Below are positions 1 through 5,364 of a stretch of 5,364 nt of DNA, in pieces (position 1 is the first letter of the stretch; every line of letters begins with the position of its first letter). The notes beneath the pieces are model-generated. The model did no database searches and was not told the origin of the DNA. It worked only from the letters and a program-made list of their open reading frames with translations. The DNA comes from Bacteroidia bacterium (GTDB taxonomy: Bacteria; Bacteroidota; Bacteroidia; UKL13-3): the NCBI GenBank assembly GCA_019454865.1, contig JACFNJ010000163.1:1-5364 (forward strand). The letters run 5' to 3'. Both the position numbers and the translations under genes were made by a program.

Positions 1-2
1 CT

Positions 3-155
3 AAGATAAAAGACGGAATTTTATTCCCATCAAGTAATACTATTAGTGTAGAACCTAATATTGCCGAAAAATTGAATTTTATCTATGCTAAAACGTATGC
101 CATTGAAAAAGATTTGTTTATTATTTTAAGCTCATTCCGTAGATTAGATAGCTAA
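3..155 (+). CDS. C-terminal end of an unidentified protein, possibly a sugar transferase (5' partial)
   Basis: Frame 3 is open from the window edge for 50 codons and ends at TAA (153-155); the start lies outside the window. The visible part contains an AEKLNFIYAKTYAIEKDLFI stretch and ends FRRLDS. The pattern of a Tyr, then a short polar or aromatic patch, then Asp-Leu and a run of Ile/Leu resembles the end of bacterial sugar transferases (undecaprenyl-phosphate glycosylphosphotransferase type), where a 'YxxxxSxxxDLxIL' segment precedes the C-terminus. This is a weak, short match and the catalytic part is not visible, so the product name is an inference. That it is a real gene end is supported by the long open frame, codon use like that of its neighbours, and a stop 51 bases before apaG. 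No clear promoter lies between it and apaG, so the two may share a transcript. Confidence 0.45.
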   Translation, partial: KIKDGILFPSSNTISVEPNIAEKLNFIYAKTYAIEKDLFIILSSFRRLDS

Positions 156-206
156 CTATAATTATTATTTTAAAAATTACTAAATTGCATGAAGTATAAA
201 TAAAGT

Positions 207-593
207 ATGCAAGTAGCTATAACAAATGATATTAGAATTACAGTAGAAGTGTTTTACCAAAACAATTTGGAAAAAGAAAAAAACACTTCCAACATGTTTG
301 CATACCGAATTACAATTTCAAATGAAGGAGATTTTACTGTAAAGTTGCTAAAACGACATTGGTATATTACCGATTTGGCTATTGCTAAAACAGAAGTAAA
401 AGGTGATGGTGTTGTTGGGCTTCAACCTGTTTTAGAGCCAGGAGAAAGTCATCAATATGTTTCGTGCTGTGTTATAGAATCAGAAATAGGGCAGATGTAC
501 GGTAGTTATACCATGGAAAGACAAATTGATGGAAGAAAGTTTGAGGTTAAAATTCCTAAGTTCAATCTTATAGTTCCTTATCGCTCCAATTAA
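207..593 (+). CDS. apaG: ApaG domain protein (Co2+/Mg2+ efflux-associated ApaG)
   Basis: This is a 128-residue protein, the usual length for ApaG (about 125), and the single ApaG domain fills it. Recognisable segments in order are FAYRITISNEG (31-41), the LLKRHWYITD strand (47-56), the family's GxGxxG motif as GDGVVG (66-71) running into QPVLEPGES (73-81), IGQMYGSYTM (94-103) and FEVKIPKFNL (112-121). ApaG is a small cytoplasmic fibronectin-III-like beta-sandwich protein. It is linked genetically to cobalt resistance and magnesium efflux in enterobacteria, but its biochemical role is unsettled, and the same fold occurs as a domain in eukaryotic F-box proteins. The ATG at 207 is chosen because the ApaG N-terminus (VAITNDIRITVEV) begins right after it. 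There is no Shine-Dalgarno sequence. The usual proteobacterial neighbour apaH is not in view. The gene lies 163 bases before rplM, which has its own promoter, so it is probably not part of the ribosomal operon. Confidence 0.92.
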   Translation: MQVAITNDIRITVEVFYQNNLEKEKNTSNMFAYRITISNEGDFTVKLLKRHWYITDLAIAKTEVKGDGVVGLQPVLEPGESHQYVSCCVIESEIGQMYGSYTMERQIDGRKFEVKIPKFNLIVPYRSN

Positions 594-685
594 TGTTGAA
601 GCAATTGATAAGGCACTTTTGTGTAATTACTAATACTTTGATAAAGAGGATTTTTTGATTTAAAGTGTGTTAAATGTATCTTTTT

Positions 686-703
686 TTCACAATTAGTTGT
701 GAA
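686..703. promoter_or_regulatory. 18-bp perfect inverted repeat over the rplM -33 element
   Basis: The arms TTCACAA (686-692) and TTGTGAA (697-703) are exact reverse complements separated by TTAG. The right arm contains the TTG (697-699) proposed as the -33 element of the rplM promoter. A T run precedes the repeat and an A run follows it, so it is not placed like an intrinsic terminator in either direction. It lies upstream of the expected transcription start, so it would act as DNA, for example as an operator for a dimeric regulator. No regulator is identified, and chance formation in AT-rich DNA is possible. Confidence 0.4.
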
Positions 704-727
704 TTAAAAAAGGATACCGTACTTTTG
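697..727 (+). promoter_or_regulatory. Bacteroidota-type promoter for rplM-rpsI-rpsB-tsf
   Basis: TACTTTTG at 720-727 matches the Bacteroidota -7 consensus TAnnTTTG exactly. A TTG (-33 core) lies at 697-699, 20 bases upstream, within the usual spacing. The motif is followed by CCACCCC, so transcription probably begins near 732-735, leaving a leader of only about 20-25 bases before the rplM start at 756. That leader is too short for an elaborate ribosomal-protein-binding RNA structure, so I see no leader autoregulation element. The exact start point is inferred. Confidence 0.8.
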
Positions 728-755
728 CCACCCCTAAATCATAAATTATTAGGTT

Positions 756-1199
756 GTGGATACATTAAGTTATAAAACAAAATCAGCTAACAAAGCCACT
801 GTAACCAAGGAGTGGTTTGTGTTTGATGCAGAGGGCCAAACAGTTGGTCGTTTTGCCACTAGATTGGCAAACATTTTAAGAGGTAAGCATAAGCCAAGCT
901 TTACTCCTCATGTTGATTGTGGCGATAACGTTATCGTTATCAATGCAGATAAAGCACGTTTTACCGGAAATAAAATGAAGGATAAAGAATATGTGTTTTA
1001 TTCCGGACATCCGGGAGGTCAGCGTTTCGTATCAGCAAATGATATGATGCAAAAACGCCCTACTTATGCTGTTGAACATGCTATTGAAGGTATGTTGCCA
1101 AACAATAAACTTGGTCGTCAAATATTTAAAAATTTATATGTTTATGCTGGTGGTGAACATCCCCATGCAGCACAACAACCAAAAGAAATAAAATTCTAA
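756..1199 (+). CDS. rplM: 50S ribosomal protein L13 (uL13)
   Basis: This 147-residue protein is close to the usual L13 length and complete. uL13 is an early-assembly protein of the large subunit that binds 23S rRNA. Visible family segments are FVFDAEGQTVGRFATRLA (21-38), HVDCGDNVIVINADK (52-66), FTGNK (69-73), HPGGQR (85-90), the AVEHAIEGMLPNNKLG signature (105-120) and YVYAGGEHPHAAQQP (128-142). The start is GTG. It is chosen because the N-terminus MDTLSYKT is the form I know for Bacteroidota L13, and the next in-frame Met (residue 74) would remove half the domain. No Shine-Dalgarno sequence precedes it. It is the first gene of a four-gene translation operon, directly behind a strong promoter, and ends 3 bases before rpsI, the near-universal partner of rplM. 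Confidence 0.98.
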   Translation: MDTLSYKTKSANKATVTKEWFVFDAEGQTVGRFATRLANILRGKHKPSFTPHVDCGDNVIVINADKARFTGNKMKDKEYVFYSGHPGGQRFVSANDMMQKRPTYAVEHAIEGMLPNNKLGRQIFKNLYVYAGGEHPHAAQQPKEIKF

Positions 1200-1202
1200 G
1201 AA

Positions 1203-1589
1203 ATGGAAGTAATAAACGCATTAGGTAGAAGAAAGACTTCAATTGCTCGTGTTTATTTAACACCGGGTACCGGAAAATTTGAAGTAAACGGCAGTGAGCC
1301 AAAGGCATACTTCCCTACATTGGTATTACAACACAGTATTTTACATCCATTTGAAGTTACAAATACTTTAGGACAATTTGATGTAAAGTGTAATGTTAAT
1401 GGTGGTGGAATATCCGGTCAGGCAGATGCTATTAAATTAGGAGTAGCTCGCGCATTAGTTGCTCACAACGAAGAATTGAAACCTATATTGAAAGCTGAAG
1501 GCTTAATGACACGTGACCCACGTATGGTTGAGCGTAAAAAACCGGGACAAAAGAAAGCCCGTAAGCGTTTCCAATTCGTTAAACGTTAA
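1203..1589 (+). CDS. rpsI: 30S ribosomal protein S9 (uS9)
   Basis: This is a complete 128-residue uS9. The N-terminus MEVINALGRRKTSIARVYL is the typical start, with the GRRK(T/S)xxARV motif. The family signature GGGxxGQxxAxxxGxARAL is present at 67-85. The C-terminal part has DPRMVERKKPGQKKARK (105-121) and ends in FVKR. The extreme C-terminal Lys-Arg tail of uS9 reaches into the ribosomal P site and contacts tRNA; that tail is intact here. uS9 sits in the head of the small subunit. The gene begins 3 bases after the rplM stop, consistent with translational coupling, and 20 bases separate it from rpsB. Confidence 0.98.
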   Translation: MEVINALGRRKTSIARVYLTPGTGKFEVNGSEPKAYFPTLVLQHSILHPFEVTNTLGQFDVKCNVNGGGISGQADAIKLGVARALVAHNEELKPILKAEGLMTRDPRMVERKKPGQKKARKRFQFVKR

Positions 1590-1609
1590 AATTTATTTAT
1601 TAAAATTAT

Positions 1610-2353
1610 ATGTCACAAATCACACAACAAGAGTTGTTGGAAGCGGGAGTACATTTTGGTCACTTAACCCGCAAATGGAATCCAAAAATGGCACCATATA
1701 TTTTTATGGAGAAAAATGGAATCCACCTTATCGATCTTAACAAAACAGGTGTTAAGTTAGAAGAGGCCGCTAATGCCATTAAAAATATTGTAAAATCTGG
1801 TCGCAGAGTTCTTTATGTAGCTACTAAAAAGCAAGCTAAGGAAATTATCGAAAATGAAGCAAAGCGAGTAAATATGCCTTTTATAACTGAACGTTGGTTG
1901 GGTGGTATGCTTACAAACTTTACTACAGTACGAAAGTCCATTAAGAAATTACAGTCGTTAGACAAAATGTCAACCGATGGTACTTATGCTAATATGGCTA
2001 AAAAAGAACGATTGATGATTGAACGTGAAAAAGAAAAATTGCGCAGAGTATTAGGAGGAATTGCTGATTTAAATCGTTTGCCGGCTGCTTTGTTTATTGT
2101 TGATATTAAACGTGAACACATTGCAGTTGCTGAAGCTCAAAAATTAAATATTCCTACTTTTGCTATGGTTGATACTAATTCAGACCCTACATTAGTTGAT
2201 TATGCAATTCCAGCAAATGACGATGCTGCAAAATCAATTGCATTAATTACAAAGGTTATCACTGATGCGATTATAGAAGGGGTTGCAGAACGTAAAAAAG
2301 AAAAAGAAACGGATAACGATAAAGAAAAATCGGAAGAAGTTGCTGAAGCATAA
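1610..2353 (+). CDS. rpsB: 30S ribosomal protein S2 (uS2)
   Basis: This complete 247-residue uS2 belongs to a protein that binds the small subunit late in assembly, at the head-body junction near S1 and the mRNA exit region. Visible motifs are the AGVHFGHLTRKWNPKM signature (12-27), IHLIDLNKT (38-46), VLYVATKKQA (67-76), ERWLGGMLTNF (94-104), a Lys/Glu-rich coiled-coil hairpin (about 105-148), LPAALFIVDIKREHIAVAEA (157-176) and VDTNSDP...IPANDDA (187-206). The last 20 or so residues (about 227-247) are a Lys/Glu/Asp-rich tail beyond the conserved fold, probably disordered. The ATG at 1610 gives the typical MSQIT(Q)QELLEAG start. The gene lies 20 bases after rpsI. The 66 bases after its stop contain a hairpin that may reduce read-through into tsf. 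Confidence 0.98.
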   Translation: MSQITQQELLEAGVHFGHLTRKWNPKMAPYIFMEKNGIHLIDLNKTGVKLEEAANAIKNIVKSGRRVLYVATKKQAKEIIENEAKRVNMPFITERWLGGMLTNFTTVRKSIKKLQSLDKMSTDGTYANMAKKERLMIEREKEKLRRVLGGIADLNRLPAALFIVDIKREHIAVAEAQKLNIPTFAMVDTNSDPTLVDYAIPANDDAAKSIALITKVITDAIIEGVAERKKEKETDNDKEKSEEVAEA

Positions 2354-2354
2354 T

Positions 2355-2381
2355 AAAATCGACCTTTAATGGTCGATTTTT
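2355..2381 (+). terminator. Hairpin with short T run between rpsB and tsf (partial terminator or attenuator)
   Basis: AAAATCGACC (2355-2364) pairs perfectly with GGTCGATTTT (2371-2380) around the 6-base loop TTTAAT. The hairpin begins 2 bases after the rpsB stop codon. The 3' arm ends in a T5 run (2377-2381) followed by GT, so it is a rather weak U tract, with part of it used in the stem. This is the form of an intrinsic terminator, but the cognate partner gene tsf follows 39 bases later with no clear promoter of its own. Partial termination, or a stabilising 3' end after RNA processing, are the likeliest roles. Confidence 0.65.
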
Positions 2382-2419
2382 GTATAAAAATATTTCAAAT
2401 TAATTAATACTAAAAAATA

Positions 2420-3250
2420 ATGAGTACAATTAGTGCAGCAGAAGTTAATAAACTTCGTCAAATGACAGGTGCTGGTATGATGGACTGTAAAAAGGCACTT
2501 ATAGAGAGTAATGGTGATTTCGAAGGAGCAATTGATTTTCTTCGTAAAAAGGGTGCTAAAGTTAGTGCAGCTCGTGCAGATCGTGAGGCAAAAGAAGGAG
2601 CAATTATTGCTAAAACAAGTAGTGATAGAAAGTTAGGAGTAATTATTCAATTAAGTTGCGAAACAGACTTCGTAGCTAAAAATGAAGATTTTGTGAAATT
2701 TGCTAATTCAATTGCTGATTTAGCATTAACTCACAAACCTGTTGATGCAGATACTTTAAAAACATTGGATCTTGATGGACAGCCGATAAGTGCACGCTTA
2801 TTGGAATATGTTGGAAAAATTGGTGAGAAAATTGACGTAGTTAAGTACGAAATTATGGAGGCCAATAATATTGTTGCATATATACATGGTGCTAATCGTT
2901 TGGGTGTGCTTGTAGCTTTAAATAACAATGCTACAGATGAAAACTTTATAGCTGGAAAAGATGCTGCAATGCAAGTTGCTGCTTTAAACCCTGTGGCTGT
3001 TGATAAAGATGGTGTTGATGCTTCAACTATTGAACGTGAATTGGAAATAGCTAAAGAGCAAGTACGTGCTGAAGGAAAGCCTGAAAATATGATTGAAAAA
3101 ATTGCTCAAGGTAAATTAAGTAAGTTCTATAAAGAATCTACTTTGTTAAACCAGGAGTTTGTTAAAGATGGAAGTTTAACAGTATCTCAAATGTTGGATA
3201 AGGCAGAAAAGGGATTAACTGTAACTGCATTTAAGCGAATTTCTTTATAA
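2420..3250 (+). CDS. tsf: Translation elongation factor Ts (EF-Ts)
   Basis: This is a complete 276-residue EF-Ts, the guanine-nucleotide exchange factor that releases GDP from EF-Tu in the cytoplasm. The N-terminal UBA-like domain carries the first family signature, LRQMTGAGMMDCKKAL (12-27), followed by GDFEGAIDFLRKKG (32-45). The second signature, with the TDFV loop that inserts into EF-Tu to displace Mg2+, is CETDFVAKNEDF (80-91). The core dimerisation-like domains follow, with YIHGANRLGVLVAL near 153-166 and AMQVAALNPVAV near 183-194. The C-terminal region includes GKPENMIEKIAQGKLSKFYKE (219-239) and LLNQEFVKD (242-250). The ATG at 2420 is preceded by an A-rich stretch without a Shine-Dalgarno sequence. 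It is the last gene of the operon, and a strong terminator follows at 3278. I see no match to the Bacteroidota promoter consensus in the rpsB-tsf gap, so expression probably relies on read-through from rplM. Confidence 0.98.
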   Translation: MSTISAAEVNKLRQMTGAGMMDCKKALIESNGDFEGAIDFLRKKGAKVSAARADREAKEGAIIAKTSSDRKLGVIIQLSCETDFVAKNEDFVKFANSIADLALTHKPVDADTLKTLDLDGQPISARLLEYVGKIGEKIDVVKYEIMEANNIVAYIHGANRLGVLVALNNNATDENFIAGKDAAMQVAALNPVAVDKDGVDASTIERELEIAKEQVRAEGKPENMIEKIAQGKLSKFYKESTLLNQEFVKDGSLTVSQMLDKAEKGLTVTAFKRISL

Positions 3251-3277
3251 GCTAAAATTTATAAAAATGATTTAATA

Positions 3278-3310
3278 AAAAAGAGGCTATCAAATTGACA
3301 GCCTCTTTTT
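3278..3310. terminator. Bidirectional intrinsic terminator between convergent transcripts
   Basis: AAAAAGAGGCT (3278-3288) pairs perfectly with AGCCTCTTTTT (3300-3310), giving an 11-bp stem. After one A/C mismatch the stem continues with TCA/TGA, leaving a 3-base loop. On the plus strand it ends in T5 after the GC-rich core and serves tsf, 27 bases downstream of the stop. On the minus strand the complement of the A run at 3277-3282 gives a T run, and the element lies 14 bases past the stop of the minus-strand gene. It can therefore end both convergent transcripts. Confidence 0.9.
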
Positions 3311-3324
3311 GTTTGGTATATTAA

Positions 3325-3936
3325 CTAGTTTGTAATTTTCGTTTGAAGAATATTTTTAGAAACATAAAGTAATCCTAAAATAAATAAAACAATTGAATAT
3401 TGATTGATTGGCACATCCGGCTCATCAGGCATTGGAGGTGGTCCTTTAATTTCCGGTTCTTTAGTTTCGGGTTGATGCTTTTCTTTATCCGGTGAAATAA
3501 AACCTAAAATTCCACTAAATAAATTATCTTTATCTTTAGTGTTTTCCTGTACCCCATTTTCAATTCCTTCCCAGCGATTAAATTTTTTCTTTGGTATTTC
3601 TTTCTCAGTTTCTACTACAATGTCTTCGCTTTCTTTATTTTTTTTCCCGGTTATATTACCCCATCCAAATACTGAATTTGTGCTGTATCCATTAGAAGAA
3701 TTATTGTATGACTTGTTTCTATATCTTCCATTATATAAGTCTTCCTCGTTGTATGTACGTTTGTATTTCTTTTCTTCTTCTCTTCTGTAGTCATCTTCTG
3801 AATAACCATTTAAATATAAACTTCTATATTCCTCTTCATAACTATCATAATTACTTTGAGCAGAAGTATTATTTGCAAATAATATAGCTGATGATAAAAT
3901 TAAAATTAATGGTTTACAATTGAAATTTTTAAGCAT
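3325..3936 (-). CDS. Small exported protein with PID-CTERM-like C-terminal anchor/sorting signal
   Basis: This 203-residue protein of unknown function ends in TAG. The start is set at the ATG at 3936, because residues 1-27 then form a clean signal peptide: Lys3 and Lys8, a hydrophobic core LILILSSAILFA (10-21), and a likely cleavage after TSA (24-26), with Gln next. A longer in-frame start at 4077 would overlap the upstream gene by 133 bases and bury this signal. The mature part is hydrophilic. It is rich in Tyr, Glu, Arg and Asn (about 28-90), then rich in Lys and Glu (97-165), with no domain I recognise. The C-terminus has GPPPMPDEPDVPIN (165-178), a hydrophobic helix (about 180-193) and a short tail with Lys194 and Lys200. 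Proline-rich 'PPPPxxxxxPID' motif plus helix plus basic end is the architecture of PID-CTERM proteins of Bacteroidota; here the motif reads VPIN. It begins 8 bases after the T9SS cargo gene on the same strand, so co-transcription is likely. The CDS is well supported; the PID-CTERM assignment is by pattern memory only. Confidence 0.75.
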   Translation of the reverse strand: MLKNFNCKPLILILSSAILFANNTSAQSNYDSYEEEYRSLYLNGYSEDDYRREEEKKYKRTYNEEDLYNGRYRNKSYNNSSNGYSTNSVFGWGNITGKKNKESEDIVVETEKEIPKKKFNRWEGIENGVQENTKDKDNLFSGILGFISPDKEKHQPETKEPEIKGPPPMPDEPDVPINQYSIVLFILGLLYVSKNILQTKITN

Positions 3937-3944
3937 GTCTGTTT

Positions 3945-5364
3945 TTATTCTTTTATAATTTTCTTGGTTAGGTTCTCTCCTTGGTTGGTTGTTATTACTA
4001 ATAAGTATGTGCCAGTTGGAAGTGTTGAAATATCTATTTGATTGTTTTGTGTTACCAAACTTTGTTGAACACCCCATACATCATATAATTTTATTGTTGT
4101 TGCGTTTTCAAAGTTCGTAATAATGAAGTTGGTTTTTACAGGATTAGGGTATATGTCTATTGAATTTGAAATGCTATTGTTAAAATGTACTGCAATCGTT
4201 TGTGAGTAGCTTATTGTTTTGTTTTCAACAACTTTTAAACGGTAATATATTGTGTTAAATTCCTTAGGAATGTCAATATCATTAAATATATATTCACTTT
4301 TGCTTGCTGTATTTGTTGCTTTTACTAACCCAATACTTTCAAATGTTTTATTATCCAATGAACGTTCTATTTCAAAGTGATTAATATTCTTCTCATTTGC
4401 AGTTATCCAGTTAAGCACATTTAGTTTTTCAGCACGATACCCATTAAAGCTTAACAATTGAATCGGAAGTGGATTGTATTGGTCTGTAAAAATTAATAAG
4501 AAACGATTTCCATAGGTAAGTGAATTACCATTATTAATTGTAAATGTATAGAAACTTGAATTTCGTATATTAGTGATACTGCTTGTAAATTTATCATATA
4601 GCAATATCGAACGAAGTGTAGGAATATCTTGTAAATTGCTAAAGTTAAGCGTGTAATTTCTATTACCAGTTGAAGTTACATTCAATTCAAAAGTATCAAT
4701 ACCGTTATTTGAAAAATAATCTATTACGTTGTTTTGTACTAATTTATTGTTAGGAGTTAAAAAGGCAATATTATAAGATGGGTTTTCTAATTTCATTGCA
4801 TCCTCTTTAAATACATAATTTCTTGATGCATTTGTTTTAAATACAATCTTAGCAATATCATATTGCACACTATCCAAATTCATTTTAATTGTAAATGGCA
4901 ATGCATTTGTTTTAAAATATGAAGTATGTGCATTATTTGATTTATTATTCTCCTTAAAGGTTATGGATTGACTAGCAGCAGTAGTGCGAACAAAGAAACC
5001 TTGACCAATTGCAATATTTGAATTGTTATCCGATACGTAATTTTTAGTATTAGGATTTATAATGTAATAATAGTCATCAACCGAAACCCCTTTATCAATA
5101 CTTACATTATCCCATTTTATTTGGCTTGGATACGGATTGCCAACTAAGTTATAGCCTTGGTCATCAATAGGGCCACTATTATCAAAATCTAAGTTTACAG
5201 TTATATCTCCACTATTTATTTCGCCAGCATAGTCCATCGTATTATTGTTAGGTACAATGCTTGAATTTGTAATAGATGTAGTTTGAGTTCTATCCCCTCT
5301 AAAAAATACCAATGCTCCAATTCCGGCATTCCATGAATTATTTATGTTACTAATGCTTTTCCAG
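3945..5364 (-). CDS. Large T9SS-secreted cell-surface protein, C-terminal part (5' end outside window)
   Basis: The frame stays open to the right edge, so the start and N-terminus are missing; 472 residues are visible. Near residues 71-80 of the visible part is NLVGNPYPS, followed by GQGFFVRT (about 121-127). This 'GNPYPSxIxW ... GQGFFV' pattern is common in long beta-rich surface proteins of Bacteroidota. A fibronectin-III-like segment spans about 299-395 (PLPIQLLSFNGYRAEKLNVL, then LNWITANEKNINHFEIERS and YYRLKVV). The last 70 or so residues (about 401-472) are a type A T9SS sorting domain: IDIYPNPVKTNFII (403-416), IKLYDVWG (424-431), ISTLPTGTYLLVI (445-457) and a KKIIKE end. This tail directs outer-membrane translocation by T9SS and is then normally removed, with cargo released or attached to lipopolysaccharide. 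No catalytic domain is visible. The UUG codon at 5312 is not a credible start, as the frame continues upstream. It lies 8 bases before the small exported protein. Confidence 0.92.
   Translation of the reverse strand, partial: WKSISNINNSWNAGIGALVFFRGDRTQTTSITNSSIVPNNNTMDYAGEINSGDITVNLDFDNSGPIDDQGYNLVGNPYPSQIKWDNVSIDKGVSVDDYYYIINPNTKNYVSDNNSNIAIGQGFFVRTTAASQSITFKENNKSNNAHTSYFKTNALPFTIKMNLDSVQYDIAKIVFKTNASRNYVFKEDAMKLENPSYNIAFLTPNNKLVQNNVIDYFSNNGIDTFELNVTSTGNRNYTLNFSNLQDIPTLRSILLYDKFTSSITNIRNSSFYTFTINNGNSLTYGNRFLLIFTDQYNPLPIQLLSFNGYRAEKLNVLNWITANEKNINHFEIERSLDNKTFESIGLVKATNTASKSEYIFNDIDIPKEFNTIYYRLKVVENKTISYSQTIAVHFNNSISNSIDIYPNPVKTNFIITNFENATTIKLYDVWGVQQSLVTQNNQIDISTLPTGTYLLVITTNQGENLTKKIIKE

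Noticed and set aside
625..645. Candidate -7 element near TAATACTTTG
   Set aside because: The spacing inside the motif is one base short of TAnnTTTG. The exact match at 720-727 is far better placed.
686..703. CRP/FNR-type binding site
   Set aside because: The half-sites are in the opposite order to the CRP consensus (TCACA-N6-TGTGA instead of TGTGA-N6-TCACA), so a CRP label is not supported.
923..936. 14-bp perfect palindrome CGATAACGTTATCG inside rplM
   Set aside because: It encodes the conserved DNVIV part of L13, so the amino acid sequence explains most of it. It lies mid-gene with no other sign of a regulatory site.
1126..1308. Minus-strand reading frame across the rplM/rpsI junction
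   Set aside because: It is antisense to two certain ribosomal protein genes and has no recognisable protein features.
1513..1740. Second plus-strand reading frame across the rpsI/rpsB junction
   Set aside because: It is an out-of-frame shadow of the ends of two ribosomal genes, with no family resemblance.
2382..2419. Separate promoter for tsf
   Set aside because: The gap has TTTTTG and a TATTTC, but no TAnnTTTG at correct spacing. I cannot support a promoter.
2731..2928. Minus-strand reading frame inside tsf
   Set aside because: It is antisense to conserved EF-Ts coding sequence and has no recognisable protein features.
3539..3790. Plus-strand reading frame opposite the small exported protein
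   Set aside because: Its Ser/Leu/Phe-rich product is the expected reverse complement of Lys/Glu-rich coding sequence.
3937..4077. Upstream in-frame extension of the small exported protein, starting at 4077
   Set aside because: It would overlap the end of the T9SS gene by 133 bases, and the added 47 residues would precede a clear signal peptide. The ATG at 3936 is the better start.
5310..5364. Possible TTG start of the T9SS protein at 5312
   Set aside because: The frame is open to the window edge for 17 more codons, the residues before 5312 fit the same beta-rich protein, and no signal peptide follows the TTG. The gene is truncated by the window.

Overview
The window looks like a chromosomal segment of a Bacteroidota bacterium. 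It is AT-rich. The start codons have no Shine-Dalgarno sequence, which is usual in this phylum. The one convincing promoter has the Bacteroidota form (TTG, 20 bases, TAnnTTTG). One gene product ends in a type IX secretion (T9SS) sorting tail and another in a PID-CTERM-like tail. I cannot assign a family or genus from the sequence alone.

Layout. Bases 3-155 are the last 50 codons of a plus-strand gene, possibly a sugar transferase. apaG follows at 207-593. A 162-base gap then holds a strong promoter with an 18-bp inverted repeat over its -33 element. Downstream is the translation operon rplM-rpsI-rpsB-tsf (756-3250): ribosomal proteins uL13, uS9 and uS2, then elongation factor Ts. rplM and rpsI are 3 bases apart and rpsI and rpsB 20 bases apart. 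rpsB and tsf are separated by 66 bases that contain a perfect 10-bp hairpin with a short T run, a likely partial terminator. A strong bidirectional terminator (3278-3310) closes the operon.

The right-hand part (3325-5364) is a minus-strand pair transcribed toward the translation operon. A large T9SS cargo protein, whose N-terminus lies beyond the window, is followed after 8 bases by a 203-residue secreted protein. That protein has a signal peptide, a charged, Tyr/Asn-rich middle, and a C-terminal proline-rich PxxPDEPDVPIN motif plus hydrophobic helix and basic end. The two are probably co-transcribed and both are exported. Their function is unknown.

Most of the window is ordinary core translation machinery. 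The points worth a second look are the rpsB/tsf hairpin, the palindrome over the rplM promoter, and the small C-terminally anchored protein paired with a T9SS cargo. I see no CRISPR array, insertion sequence, tRNA, rRNA or clear mobile element, and no defence or toxin system.
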